This document shows, one piece after another, positions 21,040 to 32,430 of a stretch of 64,000 bases of DNA. The notes under the pieces are model-generated. The model ran no database searches. It had not been told where the DNA came from and saw only the letters and a program-made list of their open reading frames with translations. The position numbers were made by a program, and so were the translations under genes. How positions within the stretch are numbered: the first letter of the stretch is position 1; every line of letters begins with the position of its first letter. The stretch comes from Ryuthela nishihirai. Its lineage: Eukaryota; Arthropoda; Arachnida; Araneae; Heptathelidae. The DNA is taken from NCBI GenBank assembly GCA_038380435.1, contig JAWZYU010000034.1, forward strand, positions 17,711,404-17,775,403, read 5' to 3'.

Positions 21040-23080
21040 GTGATGGACAGTGATTTTTCTAGATCCTAGTACAATAATACTTCATGGTTTTCCCCTGTTA
21101 CTCCTTCTAGTAACGATGTATTTTTTGTCTTAGTTTTCAGGATTCCTTTTACCCTCTAATTAGTTATGGTTAAATGCGGTAACCGCGAAAATTCCTTATT
21201 TACCACTTTTTTGACTGTTGCATGTATCATCTTCCTTTGAAATTACTATCTTTTAGCATTTGTGCTCGAAAGAATAGCAAAGTAAATTGCTATTAAGAAG
21301 CAGACACGTTTTATGTTTCAAAGAGTTTACGGAGATGTTTTTTTTAAACACTCTTAAATATTTTACCGTGTATTCCTGTATATTCTCATTCCTGCATATT
21401 ATGAAGGTATTCTATCATCTCCAGTTTGTCTGATTTTGCATGCTATGATGTCTTCCACTTGGAACAATTTTGAAAACAATCACCCATCCACTGCAATGTG
21501 TGCGCATTTACAGTTATTCCAACACCCATTTCATTATAACATATTCTTTTCAATCATTTTTTTGTTTTTATGTGTGTTACTTTACTGATGTTTTCTCTTT
21601 CATTTGCAATGTATTTTGTGATATTCACCCACCCATATATAATAATGAACGCAATGGACTGCGATTTTCTAGAGTGAGACCCAAATATTCTAATATTTTA
21701 TGGTTTTCCTGTGTTACTCCTTCTGCTAAAGAGGGACATTTATCGGTTAGTGTTTAGGATCACTTTTTGTCACGCTAGATATCACGAGTTAATAGTCGTG
21801 GACAAGAAAATTCCTGATTCACCCCGTTTTGACTGTTACATGTAAGACTTTTCTATGACTTATTTCTATCTTACAGTATTTCTGCTATAATTTGCTCTTT
21901 TGAAGGGATTTTTACAGCGATCTCAGTGCATTTTTATCTGATTTTTATGTTATTTTTCTCTCCTCTCACAGTATGTTTTGCAGATATTGTGTTGTCCATT
22001 CCGTATATTCAAGGATATTTTTAGATCTTTTCCCATGTACTTTGTTGATTTTTCCGTTATTTCTCTCATCCATTCCAGCATATTTTGAAGGTATTCTATC
22101 ATCTCCAGTACACTTTGTTTGATTTTTCATTTATTGTGCCTTCCACTTCTGAAGAATTTTGAAAATATTCTCTCATTCACTGCAATGTGTGCCCATTTAA
22201 ATTTATTCCAATATCCATTTCACTGCATTTTAAATGTTTTTCAAGCAATTCTACCAACCATGTTTTGGTTTTTTATGTGTTTTTTACTGATGTTTTCTCT
22301 TCCATTTGTAATGTATTTTGTGATATTCATCCATCGATATATAATAATGAATGCAATGGACCGTGATTTTCCAGAGTGAGACACTAATATTTTATGGTTT
22401 TCCTGTGTTACTCCTACTGCTAAAGAGGAACATTTATCAGTTAGTGTTTAGATCACTTATTTTCCACACTAGATGGCTCGCATTAAAATAGACATGGCAA
22501 AGAAAATTCCCGTTTCACCTTGTGTTTTACTGTTACATGTATCACTTTCTTTGAAATTTCTGTCTTATAGTATTTGCACTGTATTTGCTCTTTTGAAGCG
22601 GTTTTTACAGCCATCCCAGTTCATTTTTATGTGATTTTTACAATATTTTCTCTCCCGTCACAGTATGTTTTGCAGATGTTCTGCTGTGGTTGCATAAGAT
22701 CGCATGTCCAATCATTGTCCAATCCATATATTCGAATATATTTTCTGATTTATTCCCATGTACTACGTTCATTTTTCCGTTATTTCTCTCATCCATTCCA
22801 ACATATTTTGAAGGTATTCTATCATCTCCAGTACACTTTGATTTTTCAGTTATTGTGCCTTCCACTTCTGAAGAATTTTGGAAATATTCACCTATCTACT
22901 GAAATGTGTTTGCATTTACAGTTATTCCAAAACCCATTTAACTGCAATTTACTTACCAACCATTGAAATGTGAGCTTATTTACAGATATTCTGGCATTCA
23001 TTTTCCTGAGTTTCAAGCAATTTTTACCAACCATTTCGTTGGTTTTTCAATTCTGAGAAGGTCTTTTATGCATTCAATTT
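21040..23080 (+). repeat. About three tandem units of 0.6-0.7 kb
   Basis: The phrase gaaggtattctatcatctcc recurs near 21404, 22090 and 22811. The phrase atggttttcctgtgttactc (or a close variant) recurs near 21085, 21700 and 22395. Each unit also carries a tgcaatgtgtgc(c)catttaca-like phrase. Spacing is 614-722 bp. Open frames here are short and not conserved between units. Confidence 0.75.
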
Positions 23081-23099
23081 TATTAAACTACCTAGCACA

Positions 23100-23396
23100 T
23101 GAACCAAAGGGCTCATAGTGGATAGAGAAAGGGTACTAGACCGCTGTTAAGAGAGAAATCCTCCTGTCAAGGCCATTCAGAGTGCTTTTTGACGCTGAGA
23201 AAGTAGAACTCTTCTGTACACGTAAAGACCCATCTGACGAACAGTTGTATTTTTCAAGGCAGTGTCACTTTTCTCACGGAGGGCAGGGATAACGAAAATA
23301 AATCTCAATGGCAACAGAATGGGGGCTCGAGCCTAGAATTAACAATTTATGAATCCAACGTGTTACCGACTTGGCCATCCCCAACCTCTATATTAT
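23100..23396 (+). repeat. Diverged SINE-like unit (family F)
   Basis: It contains tcaaggccattcagagtgc, gtaaagacccatctgacgaa and a tRNA-like phrase ggggctcgagcctagaatta, resembling the left half of the dimeric family F repeat at 61.65-62.3 kb. It lies just before a younger family F unit. Confidence 0.5.
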
Positions 23397-23397
23397 A

Positions 23398-23681
23398 TCC
23401 GATTTTACAGTTGGGTTGGGTTGTTTTACCTCTGAGCGGCACTTTTTTGCACACCATGGGCTAAATGGCCAGGTCACAAGGACCCCGAAGGCTCAGAGAA
23501 GGTTGGGGGAGGGGACCCACTGGAACAACTGTTGGGAGACAGATGGTAGCCTCCCGTCAAGGCCATCCAGCATGTTCTTCAACGTGCACAGGGTATGACT
23601 CTACCGCACACGGGGCCACGGCTTAACGTCCCATCCGACGGACGGCGGCCTTTCCAAACCCATCGGTCCGATTTTACAGTT
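23398..23681 (+). mobile_element. SINE-like repeat (family F) with a 15-bp target duplication
   Basis: The unit 23413-23666 starts gggttgggttgttttacctc and contains gcacactttt-type sequence, ctaaatggccaggtcac, agacagatggtagcctcccg and atccgacggacggcggcc. It is flanked on both sides by tccgattttacagtt (23398-23412 and 23667-23681), an exact 15-bp direct repeat. The uninterrupted target survives in the left arm of the giant inverted repeat. Related copies lie at 61.65-62.3 kb and 63.14-63.38 kb. Head class not established. Confidence 0.8.
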
Positions 23682-24255
23682 AATCTGTCTATATTATCAC
23701 ACAATGCTAACAACCCTTAAGTCAGTACATTACGTTTTGCATATATTTTTATCAACCAGATCAGTCCGTTCACTGTTTTACCACCATCCCCTATTCCTAA
23801 TCAATGCTTTTTACCAACGTCTGTTTTTCTGGTCCAAGTTTTATCACCAATCCACTTTCTTGTTTAAAGTTTTATTACCATAGCAATTTCTTGTTTGAAA
23901 TATTTTACAACCAATTTTGACACACACTTGTCATTTTTCCATGTTATCCCTATGGGAAGAAAAATTCCACTTCACACCTTTTTTTCATCGTTTAATATTT
24001 CTATCTTGCTTAAATTTTGTCTTTATTTTTGCACACTAAACGAAAAAGTGTGAATGAAATAAGAACACGTGTCTTCTTTCGTGTGTATATTTGATCACAA
24101 TATAAGTTTTAGGTTCAAACCAATTTCCTATTGAACGCGTGTTTTGCCCGCTAAAACGTGAATTCTATGTTATCTCTATGGAAGTGAAATTCGTTCCTTA
24201 CAGTAATTTTTGTTCGTTTTAATTTTGTATCTTACTTAAATTCTGTTCATATTTG

Positions 24256-27200
24256 TCCAAAGTAGCTAGGTAGTCACTGGAAGGAGAGCTATGCACCAAT
24301 CCCCTGTGATGATGCATAGAACCGGCCAGGCCTAGCACCTAATGTCCGACCCAGCCTTCTCGTGGTGAGACCTTTAGTACCTTTCAAAAGAGATACTCTC
24401 TTGTGAAAGCGAACGGAAGGGTAGGGCTGCCAGATTAGTGTGGCCTACTGATCTGGGATTACGGCTAATTTTCTATTTTATTTCTACCCTACTAAGGAGT
24501 GGTCAACCACACAGGGTCCTGGTGCTGACCATATAAACTCACTGGACTGGACAGATATATGGCTCTGAGCTTGATTATGGATCCTGATTTTGCTGCACTG
24601 GTGGACCTCTGTGGAGGGAAAATCTTCCGCTCTGTTTTCTGTTTGTTTGTGGGTTGACAGCCCCAAGTGAATAGATTCACGGGATATGTTTATCAGCTGG
24701 TGGATAATCCTGAGCAGAGGTAATCGCAGGCCCTGAACTCTTGCTTCTATGAGCATTGTCAAATTCTACATTGGAGGAAGTCTTCCAGTGTAGATGGCTT
24801 CAGCCTTTAGTGGTGGGGGAACGGGTCTTTGCCCATGTCTGCGATTAAGGGGCTGCTTGGTAATGTCTGCATTCCCCCTCTCAATAAACATAGTTTCTTT
24901 AAACATCCCACTAACCATTTTCTGTCCATAGGTAGTTGGAATGTGAGGACTCTGCACAGAGCTTTTTCTCTTGATGTCCTCACACAAGAATTCCACCATT
25001 ATAATTTAGATATTCTAGGCTTGCAAGAGATGCTCAGATTCTTAAAAATAATATTAAATTTCTCGTTTCAGGAAAGGGACAACAATAAGCATCTCCAAGG
25101 CGTGGGTCTGCTTCTCAGCAGACATGCTAGTGATGCTCTTCTAGGATATGAGTGCATTCATGAAAGGTTTCTTACGGAAAATTTCAGACAAGCGTTAAAG
25201 ACTTGAATGTTATCTGCTGTTATGCCCCCACTGAGGATGCCGATGAGGATGAGAAGGATAAATTTTATGGGCAACTTCAGGATATTTTGAATTCTGTCAA
25301 GAAAGGAGATATTACTCTTGTTCTTGGTGACTTCAATGCCAAAGTTGGTACTGACTCTGACATTTGGGGAGGAGTAATAGGCTCTTTTGGTATTGGTAGC
25401 TGCAATGGCAATGGGCAACGTTTCCTACAGGTAAGTAAACTCAATGGATTCAGAATAACTAACACTTATTACAAACACCGCGACATACATAAGTACACAT
25501 GGGTTTCACCTGATGGGCTGCATAAGAATATGATTGATTACATATTAATTAACAGCAAATGGGCTAGTTCTGTTAGGAATACCAGGGCATATAGGGGAGC
25601 TGAAATTGTATCTGACCATTACCTTGTTAAAAGTGTCTTGCAACTTAAACTTAAAAAGTGTTGTGCTAAAGTTAAAAATTTTACTTTTAATACTGAAGCT
25701 CTGAAAGACCCAGTTATAGCCAAAACTTATCATGATAGGTTACTTAATCATTATGACAGTCATGGTATGCTTACTACTGAAGTTGAGGAAGAATGGGATC
25801 ATTTTAAACAGGCTTTTTTGGACACTAACAGTACTCTTTTAGGAAAAAAGGAGCAGAAGAGACAGAATTATCTGAGTCATAAGGCACTTGAGCTTATTTC
25901 GGAAAGAAAGAACTGCAGGAATATCCTTAATCTATACCCTACTAGTCCTAATAGAAAGCATTACAGAGAACATAATAAACATGTAAAAGATCAGTTAGCT
26001 GCTGATAAGAATCTTTGTCTTGATGGCTTGGCTGACAAAGCCGACGAAGGAGCTAAACAGCACAACAGCAGAGAGCTGTACCAGATAGTTAATGTTTTGT
26101 GTCGTAGAAAACGGAGAGGTATACAGGGATTGAAGGTTAAAGGTTATAGAAGGTGAGGATTCTGTAATGGCTAGGTGTGCTAAGCATTTCAATGATGTTC
26201 TACACAATGTGGTTTGTTCTCCCATTGTAATGATGATAGATGCATTGGTGGCTTTAATGTTGGCCCTATAACGCAATCTGAAGTTTTTTGGCTATAGCTT
26301 AAACTTTATAAATCCCCAGGGGTAGATGAAATTACTACGGAAATGCTTAGAGCTGGAAATGTTTCGGTTACCACGATGACTGAAATTCTGAATATCTTTT
26401 ATGATAAAGGCATGGTTCCTAAGGATTTTACCAGAACTATTGTTATCCCTATTTTCAAAAAAGGTGATCGCAGTTCTTGTGATAACTATAGGGGTATCAG
26501 CCTACTCTCTGTTCCAGGTAAGGTTCTTTCCATGATTGTGCTTAATAGAATTAAGAATCTGGTTGACAGGCAATTGCGTGATGAGCAATGTGGATTCAGA
26601 AGTGGTAGGTGATGTGTGGATCAAATATTTTCGCTTAGGCAGATTCTTGAGAAATGTTTAGAGTTTCAGAAACCTTTGGTTGCTAGATTTGTTGATTTCA
26701 AAAAGGCTTTCGACTCTGTTGATCGTCATAAATTGCGGTTGATTGTAAGATCATATGGAATACCAGACAAGTTAGTTAACATTATGAAAGCTCTTTATAA
26801 TAACACTGAGTCGTGTGTGAGAGTTGGTAAGGCTTGTAGCAATTGGTTTAGCTCTTGTGTTCGACAAGGGTGCATTTTGTTTCCTTTTCTCTTTAGTTTG
26901 GTTATTGATTATGTTATGCGAAATTCACTTCAAGGGAAAGATTTTGACCTTAAATGGGCTGGAGATATGAAAGTTTTTGATTTGGATTATGCTGATTATT
27001 TGGCCCTTTTAGCAAATGATGTTGCCGAGATGAACTCTTTCATTCGAGCTGTTGATGAAACTGGTAGTAGAGTAGGTTTGGTTATAAACAGAGAGGAAAC
27101 TAAAGTGATGAAAATTGGTGATTCAGGTTGTGATTCAGTTAATCTGAATGGTTGCAATCTTGAGCAGGTGTCACAGTTTAATTATCTTGAGAGTTATGTA

Positions 27201-27795
27201 ACAAATGCTGGTGATGTGCGGCATGAGATTAATAGACGAATAGGGATTGCTGCTGGGACTTTTAAGAACCTATGGAGAGTGTGGAGAAATAGGCGTATAC
27301 GCCTAAAGACTAAAATTAGACTGTATAATAGTTTGGTTCTTTCTAGGGTTAGTTATGGTAGTGAAACGTTGACACTTTATGAACAAGGTAACAGGAAACT
27401 AGATGCTTTTGATTCCAGATGCTTACGCAGTATCTTGGGCAATTGCTGGTTCAACTTTGTAACTAATGATGAGGTTAGGCAAATGAGTTTGCAACCTCCT
27501 TTAAGCAGCATATTTTGCAGAGAGAGACTCCGTTGGTTTGACCATGTTGCCCTTATGGATAATTATAGATTGGCGAATAGGGTTATGAACAGTGTGCCTA
27601 AAGGCCTCAGAAAGAAGGGGAGACCTAGGATGCGGTGGTCAGACAATGTCAAACAGGACCTTGTTAGAATTGGTGTGCAGTGGCCAGATGCAGCAGATGT
27701 AGCTCGGGAGAGACTTGCTTGGAGAACTAAATTGCACGGTCTGGTTGGACCTCCGTAGCCCATGGCTGCTTGAGGATGATAATGATGATGAAACA
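24256..27795 (+). mobile_element. RTE-clade LINE, copy A, nearly full-length but broken
   Basis: The leader (tagctaggtagtcactggaa, accggccaggcctagcacct) matches copy B's 5' end. The single frame, normally about 1003 residues, is split into pieces at 24829-25206, 25203-26156, 26343-26612 and 26616-27758. It has apurinic endonuclease motifs (GSWNVRTL, GDFNAKVG, SDHYLV) and a reverse transcriptase, but the YADD box reads YADY and a TGA follows GFRSGR near 26610. The 3' end is ggatgataatgatgatgaaa. It sits in the right arm of the giant inverted repeat. Comparison with the intact left arm shows that about 12 bp of target were lost rather than duplicated. Confidence 0.92.
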
Positions 27796-28323
27796 CAAAG
27801 TAAGGTTTTGATTTAAAATTTTATCGTTCTACAAGAAAAATAAATAAATTTTTTTTTTCGTTCATGCTAAGTGATTGACCAACTCAGATGTCATTTGCGT
27901 TGCTCAAAATAGAAAGCGTACACTACCGGTCATACGTATCTCATTATCCCAACGACTTCACTTTTCGGTGATGGGACCACCGTCCTCCCACTTTATATTA
28001 TACAAGACTATGTTAAAACGTTTACGATGTTTTTTGAAATGGTTTAGTATGAACGATGTAGGAGGAAATAAAAGAACGGGGCGAAAGTGGCAACATTTGG
28101 TTCAAAGGATTATTGCTCCTTCGTTAAATGAAGGAAATAATTAATCAGTAGCAAATAGCGGACATCCGAGTTCAATCTCCATTCACCCTTGGCAACGAAC
28201 TGATAAGACCACTGCCACGAGTATGCAAGTTAAAAATATGTAGATATTTCAAATAATACGAATTATTATTCAGAGATGGGTGATTCCCCTGTTTGGAATA
28301 ATATTTTTTAATTACACAGGGCC

Positions 28324-28816
28324 AGTAGTAGGTCCTTCACTTGCGCATCAAACGACCTTTGACCCCTGAGCCGCAGAAAATCCCTCCGATATCGCGCTTT
28401 CGACCACGCCCGCTTCTCGAAAAGTCCCGATTTTTCTTGATTACAACCCCCTGGTTGACCCACCTATTTTTTAAGACCACCTGGTTGACCCACATGTATT
28501 TTTAAGCACCCCTGAAGAAAAGCCCCGAATTTTCTTAACTCACGAATTTATTTTTGATGGCGCCATCTAATGTTTAAAACACGTTATATATTAGCAAGTA
28601 CTATACTTTTTTTAAAAAATTGACTTGGACGGATAGGGTCATTCCCGCAACCTTAGGTTTAACCAGCGCTCTAACCCACTACGCCACGGAGTTTATGTTG
28701 ACGAAGGCTTAAAGATAGATGATCTCTTTGAAATTGAATAAAGGTATTTTTTATTCTTGGAAAACCACATTTAACTTGGGAATAATTATTTTAATGATTT
28801 TCCCCCCTAGAAAACA
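28324..28816. other. Non-coding flank with a tRNA-like remnant
   Basis: No gene. On the minus strand at about 28692-28622, gtggcgtagtgggttagagcg resembles an A box and D arm, and gcgggaatgaccc a degraded B box, so this is a tRNA-like SINE remnant. The phrase ccctggttgacccac is doubled at 28449-28494. Confidence 0.45.
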
Positions 28817-31800
28817 CATTTAGCATCATCATCATCATCATCCTCAAGCAGCCATGGGCTACGGAGGTCCAACCAGACCGTGCAATTTAGTTCTCAAAGC
28901 AAGTCTATCCTGAGCTACATCTACTGCATCTGGCCACTGCACACCAATTCTAACAAGGTCCTGTTTGACATTGTCTGCCCACCTCATTCTATGTCTCCCC
29001 CTCTTTCTGAAGCCTTTAGGCACACTGTTCATAACCCTATTCGCCAATCTATAATTATCCATACGGGCAACATGGCGAAACCAACGGAGTCTCTCTCTGC
29101 ACAATATGCTGCTTAAAGGAGGTTGCAAACGCCCTTGCCTAACCTCATCATTAGTTACAAAGTTGAACCACCTAATGCCCAAGATACTGCGTAAGCATCT
29201 AGAATCAAAAGCATCTAGTTTCCTGTCATCTTGTTTACAAAGTGTCCAAGTTTCACTACCATAACTAACCCTAGAAAGAACCAAACTATTATACAGTCTA
29301 ATTTTAGTCTTTAGGTGTATACGCCTATTTCTCCACACTCTCCATAGGTTCTTAAAAGTCCCGGCAGCAATCCCTATTCGTCTGTTAATCTCATGCCGCA
29401 CATCACCATTATCTGTTACATAGCTCCCAAGATAATTAAACTGTGACACCTGCTCAAGACTGCAACAATTCAGATTAACTGAATCACAGCCTGCCTGACC
29501 AATTTTCATCACTTTAGTTTTCTCTCTGTTTATAACCAAACCTACTCTACTACTAGTCTCATCAACAGCTCGAATGAAAGAGTTCATCTCATCAACATCA
29601 TTTGCCAAAAGGGCTAAATCATCAGCATAATCTAAATCAGAAATTTTCGTATCTCCAGCCCATTTAAGGCCAAAATCTTTCCCTTGAAGTGATATTCGCA
29701 TAACATAATCAATAACCAGGCTAAAGAGAAAAGGAGACAAAATGCACCCTTGTCGAACACCAGAAGTAATGCTAAACCAATTGCTACAAGCCTTACCAAC
29801 TCTCACACACGACTCAGTGTTATTATAGAGAGCTTTCATAATGTTAACTAACTTGTCTGGTATACCATATGATCTCACAATCAACCACAAATTATGACGA
29901 TCAACAGAGTCGAAAGCCTTTTTGAAATCAACAAAGCTAGCAACCAAAGGTTTCTGAAACTCTAAACATTTCTCAAGAATCTGCCTAAGTGAAAATATCT
30001 GATCCACACATCCCCTACCACTTCTGAATCCACATTGCTCATCACGCAATTGACTGTCAACCAGATTCTTAATTCTATTAAGCACAATCATGGAAAGAAC
30101 TTTACCTGGAACAGAGAGTAGGCTGATACCTTTATAGTTATCACAAGAACTGCGATCACCTTTTTTGAAAATAGGGATAACAATAGCTCTGGTAAAATCC
30201 TTAGGAACCATGCCTTTATCATAAAAGATATTCAGAATTTCAGTCATCCAAGTGGTAACCGAAACATTCCCAGCTCTAAGCATTTCCGTAGTAATTTCAT
30301 CTACCCCTGGGGATTTATGAAGTTTAAGTTTAGAAACAGCCAAAATAACTTCAGATTGTGTTATAGGTCCAACATTAAAGCCACCAATGCATCTATCATC
30401 ATTGCAAACAATGGGAGTAGAACTAACTACATTGTTTAGAACATCACTGAAATGCTCAGCCCACCTAGCCATGACAGAATCCTCCCCTTCTATAACCTTA
30501 CCTTGTTTATCATTCAATACTTGTATGCCTGTCCGATTTCTACCACACAAAACATTAACTATCTGGTACAGCTCTCTGCTGTTGTGCTGTCTAACTGCTT
30601 CCTCGGCTTTGTCAGCCAAACCATCAAGCCAAAGATTCTTATCAGCAGCTAACTGATCCTTTACAAGTTTATTAAGGTCTCTGTAATGCTTTCTATTAGG
30701 ACTAGTAGGGTATTGATTAAGGGCATTCCTGCAGTTCTTTCTTTCCGAAATAAGCTCAAGTGCCTTATCACTCAGATAATTTTGCCTCTTCTGCTCCTTT
30801 TTTCCTAAAAGAGTACTGTTAGTGTCCAAAAAAGCTTGTTTAAAATGATCCCATTCTTCCTCAACTTCAGTAGTAAGCAAACCATGACTGTCATAATGAC
30901 TAAGTAACCTATCATGGTAAGCTTTGGCTATAACTGGATCTTTCAGAGCTTCAGTATTAAAAGTAAATTTTTTAACCCTAGCACAACACTTTTTAAGTTT
31001 AAGTTGCAACACACTTTTAACAAGGTAATGGTCAGATTCAATTTCATCTCCCCTATATGCCCTGGTATTCCTAACAGAACTAGCCCATTTGCTGTTAATT
31101 AATATGTAATCAATCATATTCTTATGTATCCCATCAGGTGAAACCCATGTGTACTTATGTATGTCGCGGTGTTTGTAATAAGTGTTAGTTATTCTGAATC
31201 CATTGAGTTTACTTACCTGTAGGAGACGTTGCCCATTGCCATTGCAGCTACCAATACCAAAAGGGCCTATTACTCCTCCCCAAAGGTCAGAGTCAGTACC
31301 AACTTTGGCATTGAAGTCACCAAGAACAAGGGTAATATCTCCTTTCTTGACAGAATTCAAAATATCCTGAAGTTGTTCATAAAACCTATCCTTCTCATCC
31401 TCATCGGCATCCTCAGTGGGGGCATAACAGCAGATAACATTCAAGTCTTTAACGTTTGTCTGAAATTTTGCTGTAAGAAACCTTTCATTAATGCACTCAT
31501 ATCCTAGAAGAGCATCGCTAGCGTGTCTGCTGAGAAGCAGACCCACGCCTTGGTGATGCTTATTGTCGTCCCTCCCTGAAAAGAGAAATTTAAGATTATT
31601 TTTAAGAATCTGACCTTTATCTGTCCATCTGCTCTCTTGCAAGCCGAGAATATCTAAATTATAATGGTGGAATTCTTGTGTGAGGACATCAAGAGAAAAA
31701 GCTCTGTGCAGAGTCCTCACATTCCAACTACCTATGGAGAGAAAATGGTTAGTGGGATGTTTAAAGAAACTATGTTTATTGAGAGAGGGAATGCCGACAA

Positions 31801-32430
31801 TATCAAACAGCCCCCTAATCGCAGACATGGGGCAAAGACCTGTTCCCCCACTACTAAAGGCTGAAGCCATCTATACTGGAAGACTTCCTCCAATGTAGAA
31901 TTTGACGATGCCAATAGAAGCAAAGAGTTCAGGTGCCTGCGATGACTTCTGCTCAGGATTATCCACCAGCTGATAAACATATCCTGTGAATCTATTCACT
32001 TGGGGCTGTCAACCCACAAACAAACAGAAAACACCACGGAAGATTTTCCCTCCACAGAAGCCCACCAGTGCAGCAAAATCAGGATCCATAATCAAGCTCA
32101 GAGCCATATATATCTGTCCAGTCCAGTGGGTTTATATGGTCAGCACCAGGACCCTGTGTGGTTGACCACTCCTCAGCAGGGTAGAAAAAAAAAGAAAAGT
32201 AGCCATAGTTGTCTAGATCAGTAGGCCACACTAATCTGGCAGCCCTCCCCTTCTGTTCACTTCCACAAGAGAGTATCTCTTTTGAAAGTTATTAACGGTC
32301 CGCACCATGAGAAGGCGGGGTCGGACATTAGGTGCTAGGCCTGGCCGGTTCTATGCATCATCACAGGGGATTGGTGCATAGCTCTCCTTCCAGTGACTAC
32401 CTAGCTACCATTTACAGACCCATTTAGCAT
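28817..32430 (-). mobile_element. RTE-clade LINE, copy B, full-length with a 10-bp target duplication
   Basis: The element body is 28827-32420. Its 5' end on the minus strand reads ggtctgtaaatggtagctag and its 3' end is a short trinucleotide tail (TGATGA type), as RTE elements usually have. Exact copies of catttagcat flank it (28817-28826 and 32421-32430). It has about 550 bases of leader, one intact frame and a 3' untranslated stretch of only about 30 bases before the tail. Intact frame plus perfect duplication point to a recent insertion. Confidence 0.93.
28859..31870 (-). CDS. RTE endonuclease/reverse transcriptase, intact (copy B)
   Basis: The single RTE protein nicks target DNA and copies its RNA there. 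The frame is 1003 residues and starts at ATG 31870. The apurinic-type endonuclease covers about residues 45-290: GSWNVRT 47-53, LQES 77-80 with the catalytic glutamate, GDFNAKVG 184-191, IDYI 253-256, SDHYLV 279-284 with the catalytic histidine. A linker of about 250 residues follows. The reverse transcriptase is about 555-800: DFKKAFDSVDR 648-658, GVRQGCILSP 704-713, YADD 748-751. The C-terminal part (about 880-1003) carries RLRWFRHVARM and GRHRMRWADNV, the usual RTE tail. No RNase H is seen. All catalytic motifs I can check are present. Length is typical of the clade. Confidence 0.95.
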   Translation of the reverse strand: MASAFSSGGTGLCPMSAIRGLFDIVGIPSLNKHSFFKHPTNHFLSIGSWNVRTLHRAFSLDVLTQEFHHYNLDILGLQESRWTDKGQILKNNLKFLFSGRDDNKHHQGVGLLLSRHASDALLGYECINERFLTAKFQTNVKDLNVICCYAPTEDADEDEKDRFYEQLQDILNSVKKGDITLVLGDFNAKVGTDSDLWGGVIGPFGIGSCNGNGQRLLQVSKLNGFRITNTYYKHRDIHKYTWVSPDGIHKNMIDYILINSKWASSVRNTRAYRGDEIESDHYLVKSVLQLKLKKCCARVKKFTFNTEALKDPVIAKAYHDRLLSHYDSHGLLTTEVEEEWDHFKQAFLDTNSTLLGKKEQKRQNYLSDKALELISERKNCRNALNQYPTSPNRKHYRDLNKLVKDQLAADKNLWLDGLADKAEEAVRQHNSRELYQIVNVLCGRNRTGIQVLNDKQGKVIEGEDSVMARWAEHFSDVLNNVVSSTPIVCNDDRCIGGFNVGPITQSEVILAVSKLKLHKSPGVDEITTEMLRAGNVSVTTWMTEILNIFYDKGMVPKDFTRAIVIPIFKKGDRSSCDNYKGISLLSVPGKVLSMIVLNRIKNLVDSQLRDEQCGFRSGRGCVDQIFSLRQILEKCLEFQKPLVASFVDFKKAFDSVDRHNLWLIVRSYGIPDKLVNIMKALYNNTESCVRVGKACSNWFSITSGVRQGCILSPFLFSLVIDYVMRISLQGKDFGLKWAGDTKISDLDYADDLALLANDVDEMNSFIRAVDETSSRVGLVINREKTKVMKIGQAGCDSVNLNCCSLEQVSQFNYLGSYVTDNGDVRHEINRRIGIAAGTFKNLWRVWRNRRIHLKTKIRLYNSLVLSRVSYGSETWTLCKQDDRKLDAFDSRCLRSILGIRWFNFVTNDEVRQGRLQPPLSSILCRERLRWFRHVARMDNYRLANRVMNSVPKGFRKRGRHRMRWADNVKQDLVRIGVQWPDAVDVAQDRLALRTKLHGLVGPP

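Larger units (their letters stand above)
19441..28323. mobile_element. Giant inverted-repeat element (about 5.3 kb without its RTE insertion)
   Basis: The left arm 19441-20412 returns inverted as 23668-24255 plus 27796-28323, the gap being an inserted RTE LINE. Shared stretches include aatcacacatctctgaata / tattcagagatgggtgatt and ctggttgataaaaatatatg / its complement at 23745-23765. The outer ends are ggccctgcgtaattaaaaaa and its complement. The right arm has about 175 bp (near 27970-28145) that the left arm lacks. The loop carries a foldback, a 0.6-0.7-kb tandem array and a SINE-like insertion, and no transposase. I see no target-site duplication. It may be a non-autonomous DNA element, a Foldback-like element or a chromosomal inverted duplication. 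Confidence 0.8.

Noticed and set aside
24484..24762. 92-residue minus-strand frame opposite the RTE leader
   Set aside because: The frame is kept on the other strand of copy B only because the leader DNA is conserved as part of the element. No sign of a second RTE gene.
19441..28323. Assignment of the giant inverted repeat to Polinton or Helitron
   Set aside because: No polymerase, integrase or Rep/helicase remains, and the ends do not show the usual signatures of either class.
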